64,000 bases of DNA from Betaproteobacteria bacterium (GCA_016711875.1 JADJSD010000023.1:390371-454370), one strand, 5' to 3'. Counted from the stretch's first letter, positions 52,825-62,701 are shown. Program-made: numbers and translations. Notes: generated by a model from the sequence alone, not told the origin.

Positions 52825-54204
52825 TCAGGGAGCGCGCAGGTGCCAGGCTTTCGGGCGCGTGAACGCCTCGATGCCGTAGGTCGACAACGTGAGGCCGATG
52901 CCGGAGTGGCCGACGCCGGACCACGGCAGCCGGGGGCTCACGCGGTCGCAGCAGTTCCAGTACACCGAGCCGGCGCGCATCCGCGAAAGCACGCGCTCGG
53001 CGCGGCGGCGGTCCGGCGTGTAGATGCCGGCGGTGAGGCCGTAGTCCGAATCGTTCATGAGCGCAATCGCCTCGGCGTCGTTCGCCACGGACATGATGCC
53101 GATGATCGGGCCGAAGCTTTCCTCGCGCATCACCGCCATGTCGTGGTTCACGTCCACGAGCACCGTGGGCTCGAACCAGTTGCCGGGGCCCTTGGGGCGG
53201 CTGCCGCCCACGAGGACCTTCGCGCCCAGCTTCTTCGCCTCCTTCACCTGGGCCTCGAGCACCTTCACCTGCGGGGCGCGCGTGAGCGGGCCGATGTAGG
53301 TGGCGTCCTGCTGCGGGTCGCCCACCTTGAAGCCCTTCACTTCCTTCACGAAGGCCTCGACGAAGGGCGCGAAGGCCTTCTCGTTCACGTAGATGCGCTC
53401 GACGGAACAGCAGCTCTGGCCGGTGTTGTAGAACGCGCCGTCGGCGAGGCTCGCGGCGGCCGCGGCGATGTCGGCGTCTTCGCAGACGTACGCGGGATCC
53501 TTGCCGCCCAACTCCAGCTGCAGCTTCACCAGGCGGCCGCGCACCGATTCGGCGATGCGCCGGCCGGTGGCGTAGCTGCCGGTGAAGAAGATGCCGTCCA
53601 CGGGCTGGCGCACGACCGCCGCGCCGGCTTCGCCCCCGCCCACGACGGGGATGAAGGCTTCGTCCGGGATGCCGCTCTCGTGCAGCAGGCGCGAGATGGC
53701 GAGCCCGGTGAGCGTCGCGAATTCCGAGGGCTTGTAGAGAACCGTGTTGCCGGTGGCGAGCGCGGGGACGAAGACGTTCGCGCCCACGAACCACGGGTAG
53801 TTCCAGGCCGAGACGCTCGCGACGACGCCCAGGGGCTCGTGCGAGATGAGCTCGAGCATGCCGCTGCCGCGATCGCCGAAGACCTTGCGCGGGCGCAGGA
53901 CGCGGGCCGTCTCCTCGAGGAAGAAGTCCAGGCGCGCGATGACGCCCTTCAGCTCGTTCCTCGACTGGGTGATGGGCTTGCCGACCTCCATGGTGAGGAT
54001 GGCGGCCAGTTCCTCGGTGCTGCGAACGACCGTGGCGCGGAAGGCGCCGAGGGCCGCCAGGCGCTGCTTGAGGGGCGTGGCGGCCCAGCGGGGCTGGGCG
54101 GAGCGGGCGGCGGCGTACTTGGCCTTGATGCTGCGCGCGTCGTCGGCGGGGAGGCTGGCGACGGGCTTGCCGTTGGCGGGGTTCAGGATCTTGAGGGTAG
54201 GCAT
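52825..54204 (-). CDS. Aldehyde dehydrogenase, PuuC-like context
   Basis: NAD(P)-dependent aldehyde dehydrogenase, 459 residues. Catalytic Cys in NTGQSCCSVERIYV, Glu in LELGGKDPAYV and the cofactor block FFTGSYATGRRI. Somewhat shorter than typical 490-residue members. Placed with gamma-glutamyl hydrolase, Fe-alcohol dehydrogenase and gamma-glutamylamine synthetase genes, it probably oxidises a gamma-glutamyl aminoaldehyde. A decayed GATGAAC repeat lies just upstream. Confidence 0.88.
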   Translation of the reverse strand: MPTLKILNPANGKPVASLPADDARSIKAKYAAARSAQPRWAATPLKQRLAALGAFRATVVRSTEELAAILTMEVGKPITQSRNELKGVIARLDFFLEETARVLRPRKVFGDRGSGMLELISHEPLGVVASVSAWNYPWFVGANVFVPALATGNTVLYKPSEFATLTGLAISRLLHESGIPDEAFIPVVGGGEAGAAVVRQPVDGIFFTGSYATGRRIAESVRGRLVKLQLELGGKDPAYVCEDADIAAAAASLADGAFYNTGQSCCSVERIYVNEKAFAPFVEAFVKEVKGFKVGDPQQDATYIGPLTRAPQVKVLEAQVKEAKKLGAKVLVGGSRPKGPGNWFEPTVLVDVNHDMAVMREESFGPIIGIMSVANDAEAIALMNDSDYGLTAGIYTPDRRRAERVLSRMRAGSVYWNCCDRVSPRLPWSGVGHSGIGLTLSTYGIEAFTRPKAWHLRAP

Positions 54205-54236
54205 TTGTTTTCTGGCGCCTTGGGCGCGGTCAGGCG

Positions 54237-54299
54237 TTGGAACCGCAGATGAACCGTGGTCGCGAAGCGCCGTTAGAGGAAACAGATGAACACAGATGA
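54237..54299. repeat. Decayed GATGAAC repeat copy
   Basis: TTGGAACCGCAGATGAACC at 54237-54255 and AACAGATGAACACAGATGA at 54281-54299 resemble the arm units of the element at 22734 but in direct orientation and incomplete. Lies in the 140-bp gap between the aldehyde dehydrogenase and hydrolase genes. Confidence 0.6.
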
Positions 54300-54344
54300 G
54301 TGGCGAGTACTCGAGCGTCCGTGTCGTGGTGCGGTGAGATAGGT

Positions 54345-55163
54345 CTAGGCGGCTCCCACCGCGCGGACGGGTCGGGGTTGGCCGGTGGCCTTGCGGTCGC
54401 GGCAGGCGGCGACGAAATCGGCGAGGAGCGGGCGGCCGTCGAGGAGCTTGGGATCGGCCGGGTCCATGAACTCGGGGTGCCACTGCACGCCCATCACGTA
54501 GCTCGGGCCTTCCCAGCGGATGGCCTCCACGATGCCGTCGGGCTCGGAGAGCCCCTCCACCGCGAGTCCCCGGCCGACCTGCTTCACGGCCTGGTGGTGG
54601 ATCGTGTTGATGTGCGCGACCTCGACGCCCGGGTAGAGCGAACCGAGCCAGCTGCCGGGAAGCACGCGCAGGTCGTGGAAGTTGTGCTCGTAGCGCTTGT
54701 CGTCGCGGTGCATGAGCGTCTGCGGGACCTGCGTGTTGATGTCCTGGTAAAGCGTGCCGCCCAGCGCCACGTTGATGAGCTGGCAGCCGCGGCAGATGCC
54801 GAAGACGGGCTTGCCCTGGCGCACGAACGCCTCGAAGAGCGCGATCTCGTAGCGGTCGCGGATGCGATCGCCCGACCACTCGGGGTTCATGGGCGTCTCG
54901 CCGTAGGTCTCGGGCGCGATGTCGGCGCCGCCCTGCAGGACCAGGCCGTCGAGGGCGTCCACGTAGTCCGAGACCTCGATGTTGGCGGGCAGGTGCGGGG
55001 AGGCGAGGCTGATTTCCGGCACCATGAAGGCGAGCACCTCGCCCGACATCACCCAGTTGGCGACGGACTGCTCGAGGTACTGCACCGTCTTGGTGGGCAG
55101 GAAGACGCGCCGGGGGTCCGGGTAGAGGAGTCGGGCGGAGACACCGATGCGAAGCGGTTCCAT
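54345..55163 (-). CDS. Gamma-glutamyl amide hydrolase, PuuD-like
   Basis: Class I glutamine amidotransferase-fold hydrolase, 272 residues. Catalytic Cys in FGICRGCQLINVALGG, His and Glu in VQWHPEF; the early GLVLQGGADIAPETYG block is typical of PuuD enzymes that hydrolyse gamma-glutamyl-GABA. In this cluster it would release the final amino acid and glutamate. An 11-bp gap separates it from the Fe-alcohol dehydrogenase gene. Confidence 0.9.
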   Translation of the reverse strand: MEPLRIGVSARLLYPDPRRVFLPTKTVQYLEQSVANWVMSGEVLAFMVPEISLASPHLPANIEVSDYVDALDGLVLQGGADIAPETYGETPMNPEWSGDRIRDRYEIALFEAFVRQGKPVFGICRGCQLINVALGGTLYQDINTQVPQTLMHRDDKRYEHNFHDLRVLPGSWLGSLYPGVEVAHINTIHHQAVKQVGRGLAVEGLSEPDGIVEAIRWEGPSYVMGVQWHPEFMDPADPKLLDGRPLLADFVAACRDRKATGQPRPVRAVGAA

Positions 55164-55172
55164 GGACGAAAA

Positions 55173-56306
55173 CTATAGCGCGCCTTCGAAGAGACGGCGG
55201 AAATCGTCGGCCGTGCACGGCCGCGGGTTCGTCTGGTGGCAGGTGTCCTTGATGGCGACCTCGACCAGCGCCGCCACGTGGGAGGCGCCCACGCCCTTCT
55301 CGCCGAGCCTCGCGGGGATGCCCACGTCCGCCTTCACCTTGCCCAGCCAGCCGATGAACTCGTCGGGGGTGGAGCCCACGCCGCACACGCGGGCCAGCTC
55401 CTCGAGCTTGTGCACGCACGAAGGCGCGTTGAAGCGCATCACGTGGTCGATCATGATCCCGTTGGCGAGGCCGTGGTGCATGTCGACCACGGTGCCCAGC
55501 GCGTGCGCGCACGAGTGGACGGCCCCCAGGTCCTTCTGGAAGGCGATGGCGCCCATCAGCGAGCTCATCATCATGTCCGAGCGGGCGGCGAGGTTGCCCG
55601 GCTCGCGCACGGCCGTGACGAGGGCGCGCGCGGCGATGCGCGTGCCCTCGAGCGCGATGCCGTCGCACAGCGGGTGGTAGACGGGGGAGAGATAGCTCTC
55701 GACGTTGTGCGTGAGGGCGTCCAGGCCCGTGGCCGCGGTGATCGCGGCGGGCAGGCCGAGCGTGAGTTCCGGATCGGCGAACACCGCGCGGGCGAGGAGC
55801 GCCGGCGAGAAGACGATCTTCTTCACGTGCGTCGTGTCGTGCGAGATGACCGAGGAACGCCCGACCTCGCTGCCGGTGCCGCTGGTCGTGGGCAGCGCCA
55901 CGAAGTGCGGCAGCTCGTTCACGATGGGGCGCACGTTCGGGTGGTCCCAGGCGTACTCGAGGACGTCGCCCTCGTGCACCGCCATGAGCGCGACGGCCTT
56001 GGCCACGTCGAGCGCCGCGCCGCCGCCGAAGCCGATGACGCAGTCGGCATGGTGCGCCTTGAAGGCCGCGGTGCCGCCGTCCACCTGCGATTTGGTCGGG
56101 TTGCCGAAGACGCCCGCGTACACCTCCACCGACAGCGCGGGCAGCAGGGAGCGAAACTCCGCCAGGAGGGGAAGCGAGGCGAGGCCCTTGTCCGTCACGA
56201 TGAGCGGGCGCGAAAGGCCGCGCTGCTTCAGGTGGTCGCCCACGAGGCGGCGCGCGCCGGGGCCGAAGTGGATGGTCGTGGGGAAGCTGAATCGGTGCAG
56301 GGTCAT
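55173..56306 (-). CDS. Iron-containing alcohol dehydrogenase
   Basis: Group III dehydrogenase, 377 residues. NAD motif GFGGGAALDVAK, LPTTSGTGSEV and the metal-ligand residues in TGLDALTHNVES, CAHALGTVVDMHHGLANG. Oxidises a primary alcohol to an aldehyde or the reverse. Inside a gamma-glutamylation cluster, a glutamylated amino alcohol is a plausible substrate. Confidence 0.92.
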   Translation of the reverse strand: MTLHRFSFPTTIHFGPGARRLVGDHLKQRGLSRPLIVTDKGLASLPLLAEFRSLLPALSVEVYAGVFGNPTKSQVDGGTAAFKAHHADCVIGFGGGAALDVAKAVALMAVHEGDVLEYAWDHPNVRPIVNELPHFVALPTTSGTGSEVGRSSVISHDTTHVKKIVFSPALLARAVFADPELTLGLPAAITAATGLDALTHNVESYLSPVYHPLCDGIALEGTRIAARALVTAVREPGNLAARSDMMMSSLMGAIAFQKDLGAVHSCAHALGTVVDMHHGLANGIMIDHVMRFNAPSCVHKLEELARVCGVGSTPDEFIGWLGKVKADVGIPARLGEKGVGASHVAALVEVAIKDTCHQTNPRPCTADDFRRLFEGAL

Positions 56307-56332
56307 GGTCTTCCTGGCGTGGCGGGGCGGGC

Positions 56333-57709
56333 TCAGATGATCTCGAAATAGCGCTTCAATTCCCAGTCGGTGACGGCGTCCTGCCACTGGCGCCATTCCC
56401 ACTCCCGCGTGGCGGCGAAGTGATCGACGAAGTCGTCGCCCAGGAAGTCGCGCGCGATGCCCGAGGCGCGGAAGTTCCTCGTGGTCTCGATGAGCGAGCG
56501 CGGGGCGCGCGGGATGTCCTCCGCGCCCTGGTTCGTGCCGGTGATCGGCGGCTGCGTGAGCTTGAGGCCCTTCTCCACGCCGTAGAGGCCCGCGGCGATC
56601 ACGGCGGCCGTGGCGAGGTAGGCGTTCATGTCGGCGCCGGGGCAGCGCGTCTCCAGGCGCGTGGCCTTGGGGCTGCCCGCGATCACGCGGAAGCTCGCGG
56701 TGCGGTTGTCGATGCCCCAGGTGGGCTTCACCGGCGCCCAGAAGCCGTCGACGAGGCGCTTGTAGGAGTTCACCGTGGGCCAGAACATCGGCGCGAACTC
56801 CATGAGGCAGGCGACCTGGCCGGCGAGGTAGCTTTCGAAGAGCTTCGACATCGAGTTCCGGCCCTTCGCGTCGAAGAAGAGGTTCTTCTTCCCGTCAGAA
56901 AGGCTCTGGTGCAGGTGGCCGGAGCAGCCGGGGTACTGCGCGCTCCACTTGGCCATGAACGAGGGCATGACGCCGAAGCGCGAGCCGATCTCCTTGGCCG
57001 CCGTCTTGAAGAGGACGGCGCGGTCGGCGGCCTCGAGCGCGCCGGAGAACGCGATGGCCGCCTCGTAGACGCCGGGCCCGGTCTCCGTGTGCAGCCCCTC
57101 GATGGGGATGCCGAAGAGCGCCATCTCGTCCATGAGCGCGTTGAAATACTCGCGCTTGTGGTTCATGCGCAGGAGCGAGTAGCCGAACATCCCGGGCGTG
57201 ACGGGCTCCGGGCCCACGCCCTGCTTGGCGGCCCAGCTCTGCGGCGTCTCGGCGAAGTTGAAGAACTCGTACTCCGAACCCACCATCGGGGCGAAGCCGA
57301 GCTTCTGCGCGCGGGCCAGGACCTTGCGCAGCACCTGCCGCGGGCAGATGGGCGAGGGCGATCCGTCGGCCTTCACGAACTGGCCCAGGAAGAAGGGGAC
57401 GTTGTCGTCCCAGGGCACGGTGCGGTAGGTGCCGAGATCGAGTTGCACCATCGCATCGGGAAAACCGTGATGCCAGCCGGTGAGCTTCGTGTTGTCGTAG
57501 CAGACGTCGTGGGCGTCCCAGCCGAGCACCACGTCGCAGAAGCCGAAGCCGCCCTCGACCGCCGAGAGGAACTTGTCCTTGTGCAGGTACTTGCCGCGCA
57601 GGATGCCGTCGATGTCTGCGACGGCGACCTTCACCTTGCCGAGGTTCGACCGGCGGATGGCCTCGACGACGTTCAGGACGCCGGGGGCGGCGCCGGGGGA
57701 CTTCTTCAA
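56333..57709 (-). CDS. Gamma-glutamylamine synthetase, GS family
   Basis: Glutamine-synthetase-fold ligase, about 458 residues, closer to PuuA/GlnT-like enzymes than to GlnA. Blocks: FVVADIDGILRGKYL-like opening with VAVADIDGILRGKY, GSEYEFFNF, CSGHLHQSL and NRTASFRV. It joins glutamate to an amine using ATP. A TTG at 57709 has a good GAGGAG ribosome site and was preferred to the ATG at 57742, which has none. First gene of the minus-strand amine cluster. Confidence 0.88.
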   Translation of the reverse strand: MKKSPGAAPGVLNVVEAIRRSNLGKVKVAVADIDGILRGKYLHKDKFLSAVEGGFGFCDVVLGWDAHDVCYDNTKLTGWHHGFPDAMVQLDLGTYRTVPWDDNVPFFLGQFVKADGSPSPICPRQVLRKVLARAQKLGFAPMVGSEYEFFNFAETPQSWAAKQGVGPEPVTPGMFGYSLLRMNHKREYFNALMDEMALFGIPIEGLHTETGPGVYEAAIAFSGALEAADRAVLFKTAAKEIGSRFGVMPSFMAKWSAQYPGCSGHLHQSLSDGKKNLFFDAKGRNSMSKLFESYLAGQVACLMEFAPMFWPTVNSYKRLVDGFWAPVKPTWGIDNRTASFRVIAGSPKATRLETRCPGADMNAYLATAAVIAAGLYGVEKGLKLTQPPITGTNQGAEDIPRAPRSLIETTRNFRASGIARDFLGDDFVDHFAATREWEWRQWQDAVTDWELKRYFEII

Positions 57710-57771
57710 GGGATGGGCTCCTCGCGGACGGGTGCCGGTCATTCTAAGCCGGCCGGTGGCGGCGGGCGAGG

Positions 57772-59472
57772 TTACTTCGCGCCGGCGGGCAGGTCGGTCT
57801 TCGGGAACGCCCCGGTGGCCTCGGCTTTCGGGGTGCCGCGCAGGCGGCTCTTCCTCAGCTGCCCCGAGCGCTCGAGGATCGGGTAGGCGGTCGAGCAGAA
57901 GAACGAGTTGATGCGGCGCATGTCGCTGATGATGTCCAGGTGCAGCGAGCTCGTCTCGATCGACTGCACCGTCTGCCCCGAGAGCCTGTCCAGGTGCTGC
58001 GAGGCGTAGGCGCGCTCGAGGTCGCGGAACTTCTCCTTCTCCGCGAGCAGCATCTGGGCGCTCTTCACGTCGCCCGTGAGGAACACCGACAACCCCAGGC
58101 GCAGGTTCGCCACCAGCATGGCGTGCAGTTCCTCGATCTCCTTCATGCCGGCCTCGGAGAAGGAGAGCTTGTGCGCGATCTTCTTGTCCTTGAGGTCCAC
58201 GAGGATCCGCTCGATCACGTCGCCCACGTGCTCCAGGTTGATGGTGAGCGAGATGATCTCCGTCCAGCGCGCGCCGTCCTTCTCGTCGAGGGCCTCGCGG
58301 CTGATCTGGGTGAGGTAGAGCTTCACCGCGGTGTAGAGCCGGTCGACGTCGTCGTCCAGGCGGATGGCCTCGTCGGCCTTCGCCGTGTCGTTGTGGCGGA
58401 TCACCTCGATGGCGCCCTGGAGCATCTGCTCGATCGTGTCGCCGATGCGCAGCGTCTCGCGCGCGGCGTTGGCGAGGGCGAGCGCGGGCGTCGCGAGGGC
58501 CCCTTCGTCGAGGTGCCGGGGCTGCGCCACCTGGCCCGCGGCCTGGGACGATTCGGGGAACCACTTCGTCACCAGGGCCGCGATGGGCTCGGTGAAGAAG
58601 ATGAAACCCACGGCGAGCGACAGGTTGAAGAGCACGTGGAAGTGCAGCACCTGCCGGCGCGGGTCGGTGTCGAAGTGGGCGATGGCCTGCAGGACCCACG
58701 CGAGGAGAAGGGAAAAGACGATGCAGCCGGCGATCTTGAAGACGAGGTTGCCCAGGGCCACGCGCCGTCCGCCGCCGGCGGCGCCGAAGGTCGCGAGCAC
58801 GGCGAGCAGACCGCTGCCCAGGTTCGCGCCCAGCACCAGGCACATGGCCACCGGCACGGAGATCACGCTCGCGGCGGCGAGGGTCGCCGAGAGCAGGACC
58901 ACGGCGAGGCTCGACCACGAGAAGATCGCGAAGAGGGCGCCGATCAGCATGTCGAGCATCGGGTCGCCCGAGAGCGAGCCGAAGAGCACCTTGGTGCCGG
59001 CGGCGCCCACGATGGGCTTCGCCGCCGCCTGGATGAGCTGCAGGGCGAGGATGATGAGGCCCAGGCCGATGGCCACGCGCCCGAGCTGCCCGGCCTTGGT
59101 GTTCTTGCGCGACAGGAAGAAGACCACGCCGAAGAAGATGGCGAGGGGCGAGAGCCAGGAGAGGTCCAGCGAGAACACCTGCGCCATGAGCGCCGTGCCG
59201 ACGTCCGCGCCCAGCATGATGGCGAGGGCGGGCGCGAGCGCGATGAGGTTCTGCGAGACGAAGGAGCTGGTGATGAGCGCCGTCGCGCTCGAGGACTGCA
59301 CCAGGCTCGTGACGCCCAGGCCCGCGATGAAGGCCGAGCCCCGGGAGGAGACGCTCTTCGACAGGACGCGCCGCAGGCTCGCGCCGTAGACGCGCAGGAT
59401 GCCCGTGCGCACGATGTGCGTGCCCCACACGAGCAGGGCCACGCTGGCGAGGAGGTTGAGGAGCGTCTGCAC
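57772..59472 (-). CDS. Na/Pi cotransporter family protein
   Basis: A 566-residue protein: N-terminal membrane half with two Na/Pi repeats (SLVQSSSATALITSSFV and a second SSLAVVLLSATLAAAS region) and a C-terminal PhoU-like cytoplasmic helical domain from about residue 345. Bacterial members (NptA/YjbB) move phosphate with sodium. Placement next to phosphonate genes suits phosphate release or balance. Confidence 0.9.
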   Translation of the reverse strand: MQTLLNLLASVALLVWGTHIVRTGILRVYGASLRRVLSKSVSSRGSAFIAGLGVTSLVQSSSATALITSSFVSQNLIALAPALAIMLGADVGTALMAQVFSLDLSWLSPLAIFFGVVFFLSRKNTKAGQLGRVAIGLGLIILALQLIQAAAKPIVGAAGTKVLFGSLSGDPMLDMLIGALFAIFSWSSLAVVLLSATLAAASVISVPVAMCLVLGANLGSGLLAVLATFGAAGGGRRVALGNLVFKIAGCIVFSLLLAWVLQAIAHFDTDPRRQVLHFHVLFNLSLAVGFIFFTEPIAALVTKWFPESSQAAGQVAQPRHLDEGALATPALALANAARETLRIGDTIEQMLQGAIEVIRHNDTAKADEAIRLDDDVDRLYTAVKLYLTQISREALDEKDGARWTEIISLTINLEHVGDVIERILVDLKDKKIAHKLSFSEAGMKEIEELHAMLVANLRLGLSVFLTGDVKSAQMLLAEKEKFRDLERAYASQHLDRLSGQTVQSIETSSLHLDIISDMRRINSFFCSTAYPILERSGQLRKSRLRGTPKAEATGAFPKTDLPAGAK

Positions 59473-59499
59473 TTCGGTCGGTTCGGGGTCTCCGGAAGG

Positions 59500-60955
59500 C
59501 TAGAACTGCGGCAGGCTGAAGGTCTTGAGGTTAGTGTAGCCCTTCATCGTCTCCTGCACGCCCTCCTTGTGCCCCAGGCCCGAGTCCTTGATGCCGCCGA
59601 AGGGCGTGAGCTCGATGCGGTAGCCGGGCACCTCGCGCACGTTGACCGAACCCACGTTGAGCTCCGCGATGAAGCGCGCGATGTAGTCCAGGCGGTTGGT
59701 GAAGATGCCCGAGGACAGGCCGTAGGCCGTGCCGTTCGACAGGGCGATGGCCTCGTCGATCGTGGAGAACCGGATCACCGGCGAGACCGGGCCGAAGGTC
59801 TCCTGCTTCACCACCGTCATGCCGGGCGTCACGCGGTCGAGCAGGGTGGGGAGTAGAGGGCGCCCGTGCGCTGGTTGCCGTGCAGGAGCCTCGCTCCCTG
59901 CGCCACCGCCTCGTTCACGCGGGCCTCGAAGAGCTTCGCGGCCTCCTCGTCGATCACGGTGCCCATCTCCATCGCCGGGTCCGCGGGGTCGCCGTAGGTC
60001 CAGGCGCGAGTCTTCTCGAGGAGGATCTCGACGAAGCGGTCGGCCACCTTCTCGTGCACGAGCATGCGCTTCACCGCCGTGCAGCGCTGGCCGCTGTTCT
60101 TGTAGGAGCCCTGGGCGGCGAGCGAGGCGGCTTCCTCGACGTCGGCGTCCTCCATCACGATGACCGGGTCGTTGCCGCCCAGCTCGAGGACGGTGCGGCG
60201 GTACCCGGCCTTCTGGGCGATGTATTTTCCGATCGAGACCCCGCCGGTGAAGGTGACGACCTCCACGTGTTCGTTGGTGATCAGCTCGTCGGCGATCTCG
60301 CGCGGGTCGCCGGTCACCACCTGCAGCATCTCCGGCGGCAGGCCGGCCTCGTAGAGCAGGTCGGCGAAGTAGAGCGCGGAGAAGGGCGTCTTTTCCGTGG
60401 GCTTGAGCACCATGCGGTTGTTGGTCGCCACCGACGGGGCCACCTTGTGCGCCACCTGGTTCATCGGGTGGTTGAAGGGGGTGATGGCGGAAATGACGCC
60501 CATGAGGGGATCGCGGCGCGTGAACACGCGGCGGTTCTTGCCGTGGGGCGTCAAGTCGCAGGAGAAGGACTGGCCGTCGTCCTTGAGCGCCTCCATGCCG
60601 GAGAACGTGAGCACGTCGCACACGCGGCCGATCTCGTAGACCGAGTCCTTCTTGCACAGGCCCGATTCCAGCGTGATGAGATCCGAGGCCTCGTCGACCC
60701 GCGTGCGCAGCAAGGCGGAGGCCTTCAGCAGCAGCGAGGAGCGCTCGTAGCGCGTGAGCTTCGGCTTGTACGGCCGTGCGATGGCGAAGGCGCGGCGCAC
60801 GTCCTCGACGGTGGCCTTGGGCACGGTGCCCACGACCTGGCCGGTGAAGGGTTCCTCACCTCGATCACCCGGTCGCGCATCACGCGCTCTCCGCCGATGC
60901 GAAGGCCTTCGGCGCGGAAGGAGGGGCTCTGGGGGGGCTTGGCGACTGCGTTCAT
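59500..60955 (-). pseudogene. phnY: Phosphonoacetaldehyde dehydrogenase-like, frameshifted
   Basis: Aldehyde dehydrogenase beside phn genes, so probably PhnY, which oxidises phosphonoacetaldehyde to phosphonoacetate. Recognisable: PFNHPMNQVAHKVAP, FTGGVSIGKYIAQKAG, LELGGNDPVIV and the catalytic Cys in NSGQRCTAVKR. Two one-base deletions break it: near 60872 (RNP then loss of FTGQVVG frame) and near 59853 (ALYSP then loss of TLLDRVTPGM frame), both in C runs on the coding strand. With one C added at each the protein is full length, about 485 residues. True pseudogene or assembly error. Start overlaps the GntR gene stop (ATGA). Confidence 0.82.
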
Positions 60956-61689
60956 GGCGTGGTCTCCCGGACGAGGGCCGGCGGTGGCAGGGTTTCGTCG
61001 CGCTCGAGCGCCTGGTGCAGGCGCGAGCGGCTCTTCATGACGTGCTGGAACAGCAGCTGGCCCGCGAGGCCGGCGTCGCGTCGGGCGATGGCCTCGACGA
61101 TGGCGGCGTGCTCGCGGGTCGATGTGGGGAAGGCGTCGTGGCCGCGCGCGAGCGTCTCGCGGCGGAAGAGGTGCAGCTCGTTGATCAGGCGGCGGTAGGC
61201 GGCCAGGAGCGTCCCGTTGCCGGCCAGCTGCGCGAGCCGGTCGTGGAAGCGGATGTTGAGCGGGTAGTACGCGCCGACGTCCTGCCCCTTGCCGGCGAGG
61301 CGCATCTGCTCGACCAGCGTCTTCAGTTCCGCGATGTCCGCCTCGCCGGCGCGCTCGGCCGCGAGGCGCCCGATCATCTCGTCGAGGCCGGCACGGACCT
61401 CGTAGATCTCGTCGGCTTCCTGGAGCGACACCTGCCGCACCGAGACGCCGCGATTCTTCTCGGTGACCACGAGGCCGGCCTGCTCGAGGGCGCGGAAGGC
61501 CTCGCGCACCGGGCCGCGGGAGATGTTGAGCTCCGTGGCGACCTCCTGCTCGACGAGCTTGTCGCCCGGCAGGATATCGCCCGCGAGGATGCGACGCTCG
61601 AGCTCCTGCTGCACCAGCGAGGTGAGGGACTGGCTGCGCAGCAGCTCGATGGCCGAGGAGGCGCCGGGCCGGGCCGCGGCTTTCGTCAT
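60952..61689 (-). CDS. GntR/FadR-family regulator of phosphonate genes
   Basis: A 245-residue regulator: winged helix domain (about 22-90) with LNISRGPVREAFRALEQAGLV and a C-terminal FCD ligand domain containing DEIYEVRAGLDEMI and IRFHDRLAQLAGN. It is divergent from phnC and co-transcribed with the phnY-like gene. The intergenic operator at 61754 fits its FadR-type DNA preference. Similar regulators in Burkholderiales control phosphonate use. Confidence 0.9.
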   Translation of the reverse strand: MTKAAARPGASSAIELLRSQSLTSLVQQELERRILAGDILPGDKLVEQEVATELNISRGPVREAFRALEQAGLVVTEKNRGVSVRQVSLQEADEIYEVRAGLDEMIGRLAAERAGEADIAELKTLVEQMRLAGKGQDVGAYYPLNIRFHDRLAQLAGNGTLLAAYRRLINELHLFRRETLARGHDAFPTSTREHAAIVEAIARRDAGLAGQLLFQHVMKSRSRLHQALERDETLPPPALVRETTP

Positions 61690-61728
61690 GTCGTCATGGC
61701 CGGTTAGGCAAACTTTCGAATTCCGTGC

Positions 61729-61769
61729 TTGACATTAGAAAGCCTTGGTTTGTAGATTGTCAACAATCT
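61729..61769 (+). promoter_or_regulatory. phnC promoter and GntR operator
   Basis: TTGACA at 61729-61734 is a perfect -35; TAGATT 18 bp later is the best -10. It overlaps the palindrome AGATTGT-CA-ACAATCT (61754-61769), whose core TTGTCAACAA matches the FadR-type TNGT-N-ACNA pattern. Repressor binding here would block the promoter. Confidence 0.7.
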
Positions 61770-61843
61770 GCAACATACAAAGTCTACGCTGCGGGCATGA
61801 CAGAAGCGTGTCAGAGCCCCCACGAACGAGGAGAGCCGTCCCG

Positions 61844-62701
61844 ATGACGCAAGGCGCAGCCCTGAGTGTCGAAGGCCTGTCGAAGTCCTTCGGCGGCCCG
61901 CAGAAGGCGCTGAAGGACGTGCGGCTCACGGTGGCCCCCGGCGAGATGGTCGCCCTCATCGGCGCCTCCGGCTCGGGCAAGTCGACGCTGCTTCGCCACA
62001 TCTCGGGCTTCGTCGCCGCCGATCCGGGCTCGGGCGCCATCCGCGTGAACCAGCACGTGATGCAGGAGGGCGGACGGGTCGCGCGGAGCATCCGGCACCT
62101 GCGCGCGGACGTGGGCTTCGTCTTCCAGCAGTTCAACCTCGTGGGCCGGCTCACCGTGATGACCAACGTCCTCATGGGCCAGTTGCCGCGCATCCCCCTG
62201 TGGCGCAGCCTCATCGGCCGCTTCACGCAGGCGGAGAAGGCGGAGGCCTGGCGCGCGATGAAGGCGGTGGGCATCGAGAACCTGGCCTGGCAGCGCGCCA
62301 GCACGCTCTCGGGCGGGCAGCAGCAGCGCGTGGCCATCGCGCGGGCCCTCGTCCAGCGTGCCGGCATCATCCTCGCCGACGAGCCCATCGCCTCGCTCGA
62401 TCCCGAGAGCGCGCGCGTCGTGATGGAAATCCTCGCGCGCATCAACCGCGAGCAGGGCATCACGGTGCTGGTCTCCCTGCACCAGGTGCAGTTCGCCCGC
62501 CGCTATTGCGTGCGCACGGTCGCCTTGCGCCTGGGCGAGGTCGTCTACGACGGCCCGTCGGCGGCGCTCGAGGCCGGCATGCTCAGGAAGCTCTACGGCG
62601 CCTCCGTGGAGGAGATGCTGGACGGCACCGAGACGATCGACGCCGTGATGAACGACCCCGTGGTGGCCGAGGGCCTCGGGGTGGCGGCCGCGACGGCCTG
62701 A
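61844..62701 (+). CDS. phnC: Phosphonate ABC transporter ATPase
   Basis: PhnC-type ATPase of 285 residues: Walker A GASGSGKST, Q-loop FQQFNLVGRL, signature LSGGQQQR, Walker B ILADEPIASLDP and switch His in SLHQVQFA. Family-typical QFNLV and DEPIASLDPES wording supports the phosphonate branch. Followed 73 bp later by phnD. A GAGGAG site precedes the ATG. Confidence 0.94.
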   Translation: MTQGAALSVEGLSKSFGGPQKALKDVRLTVAPGEMVALIGASGSGKSTLLRHISGFVAADPGSGAIRVNQHVMQEGGRVARSIRHLRADVGFVFQQFNLVGRLTVMTNVLMGQLPRIPLWRSLIGRFTQAEKAEAWRAMKAVGIENLAWQRASTLSGGQQQRVAIARALVQRAGIILADEPIASLDPESARVVMEILARINREQGITVLVSLHQVQFARRYCVRTVALRLGEVVYDGPSAALEAGMLRKLYGASVEEMLDGTETIDAVMNDPVVAEGLGVAAATA

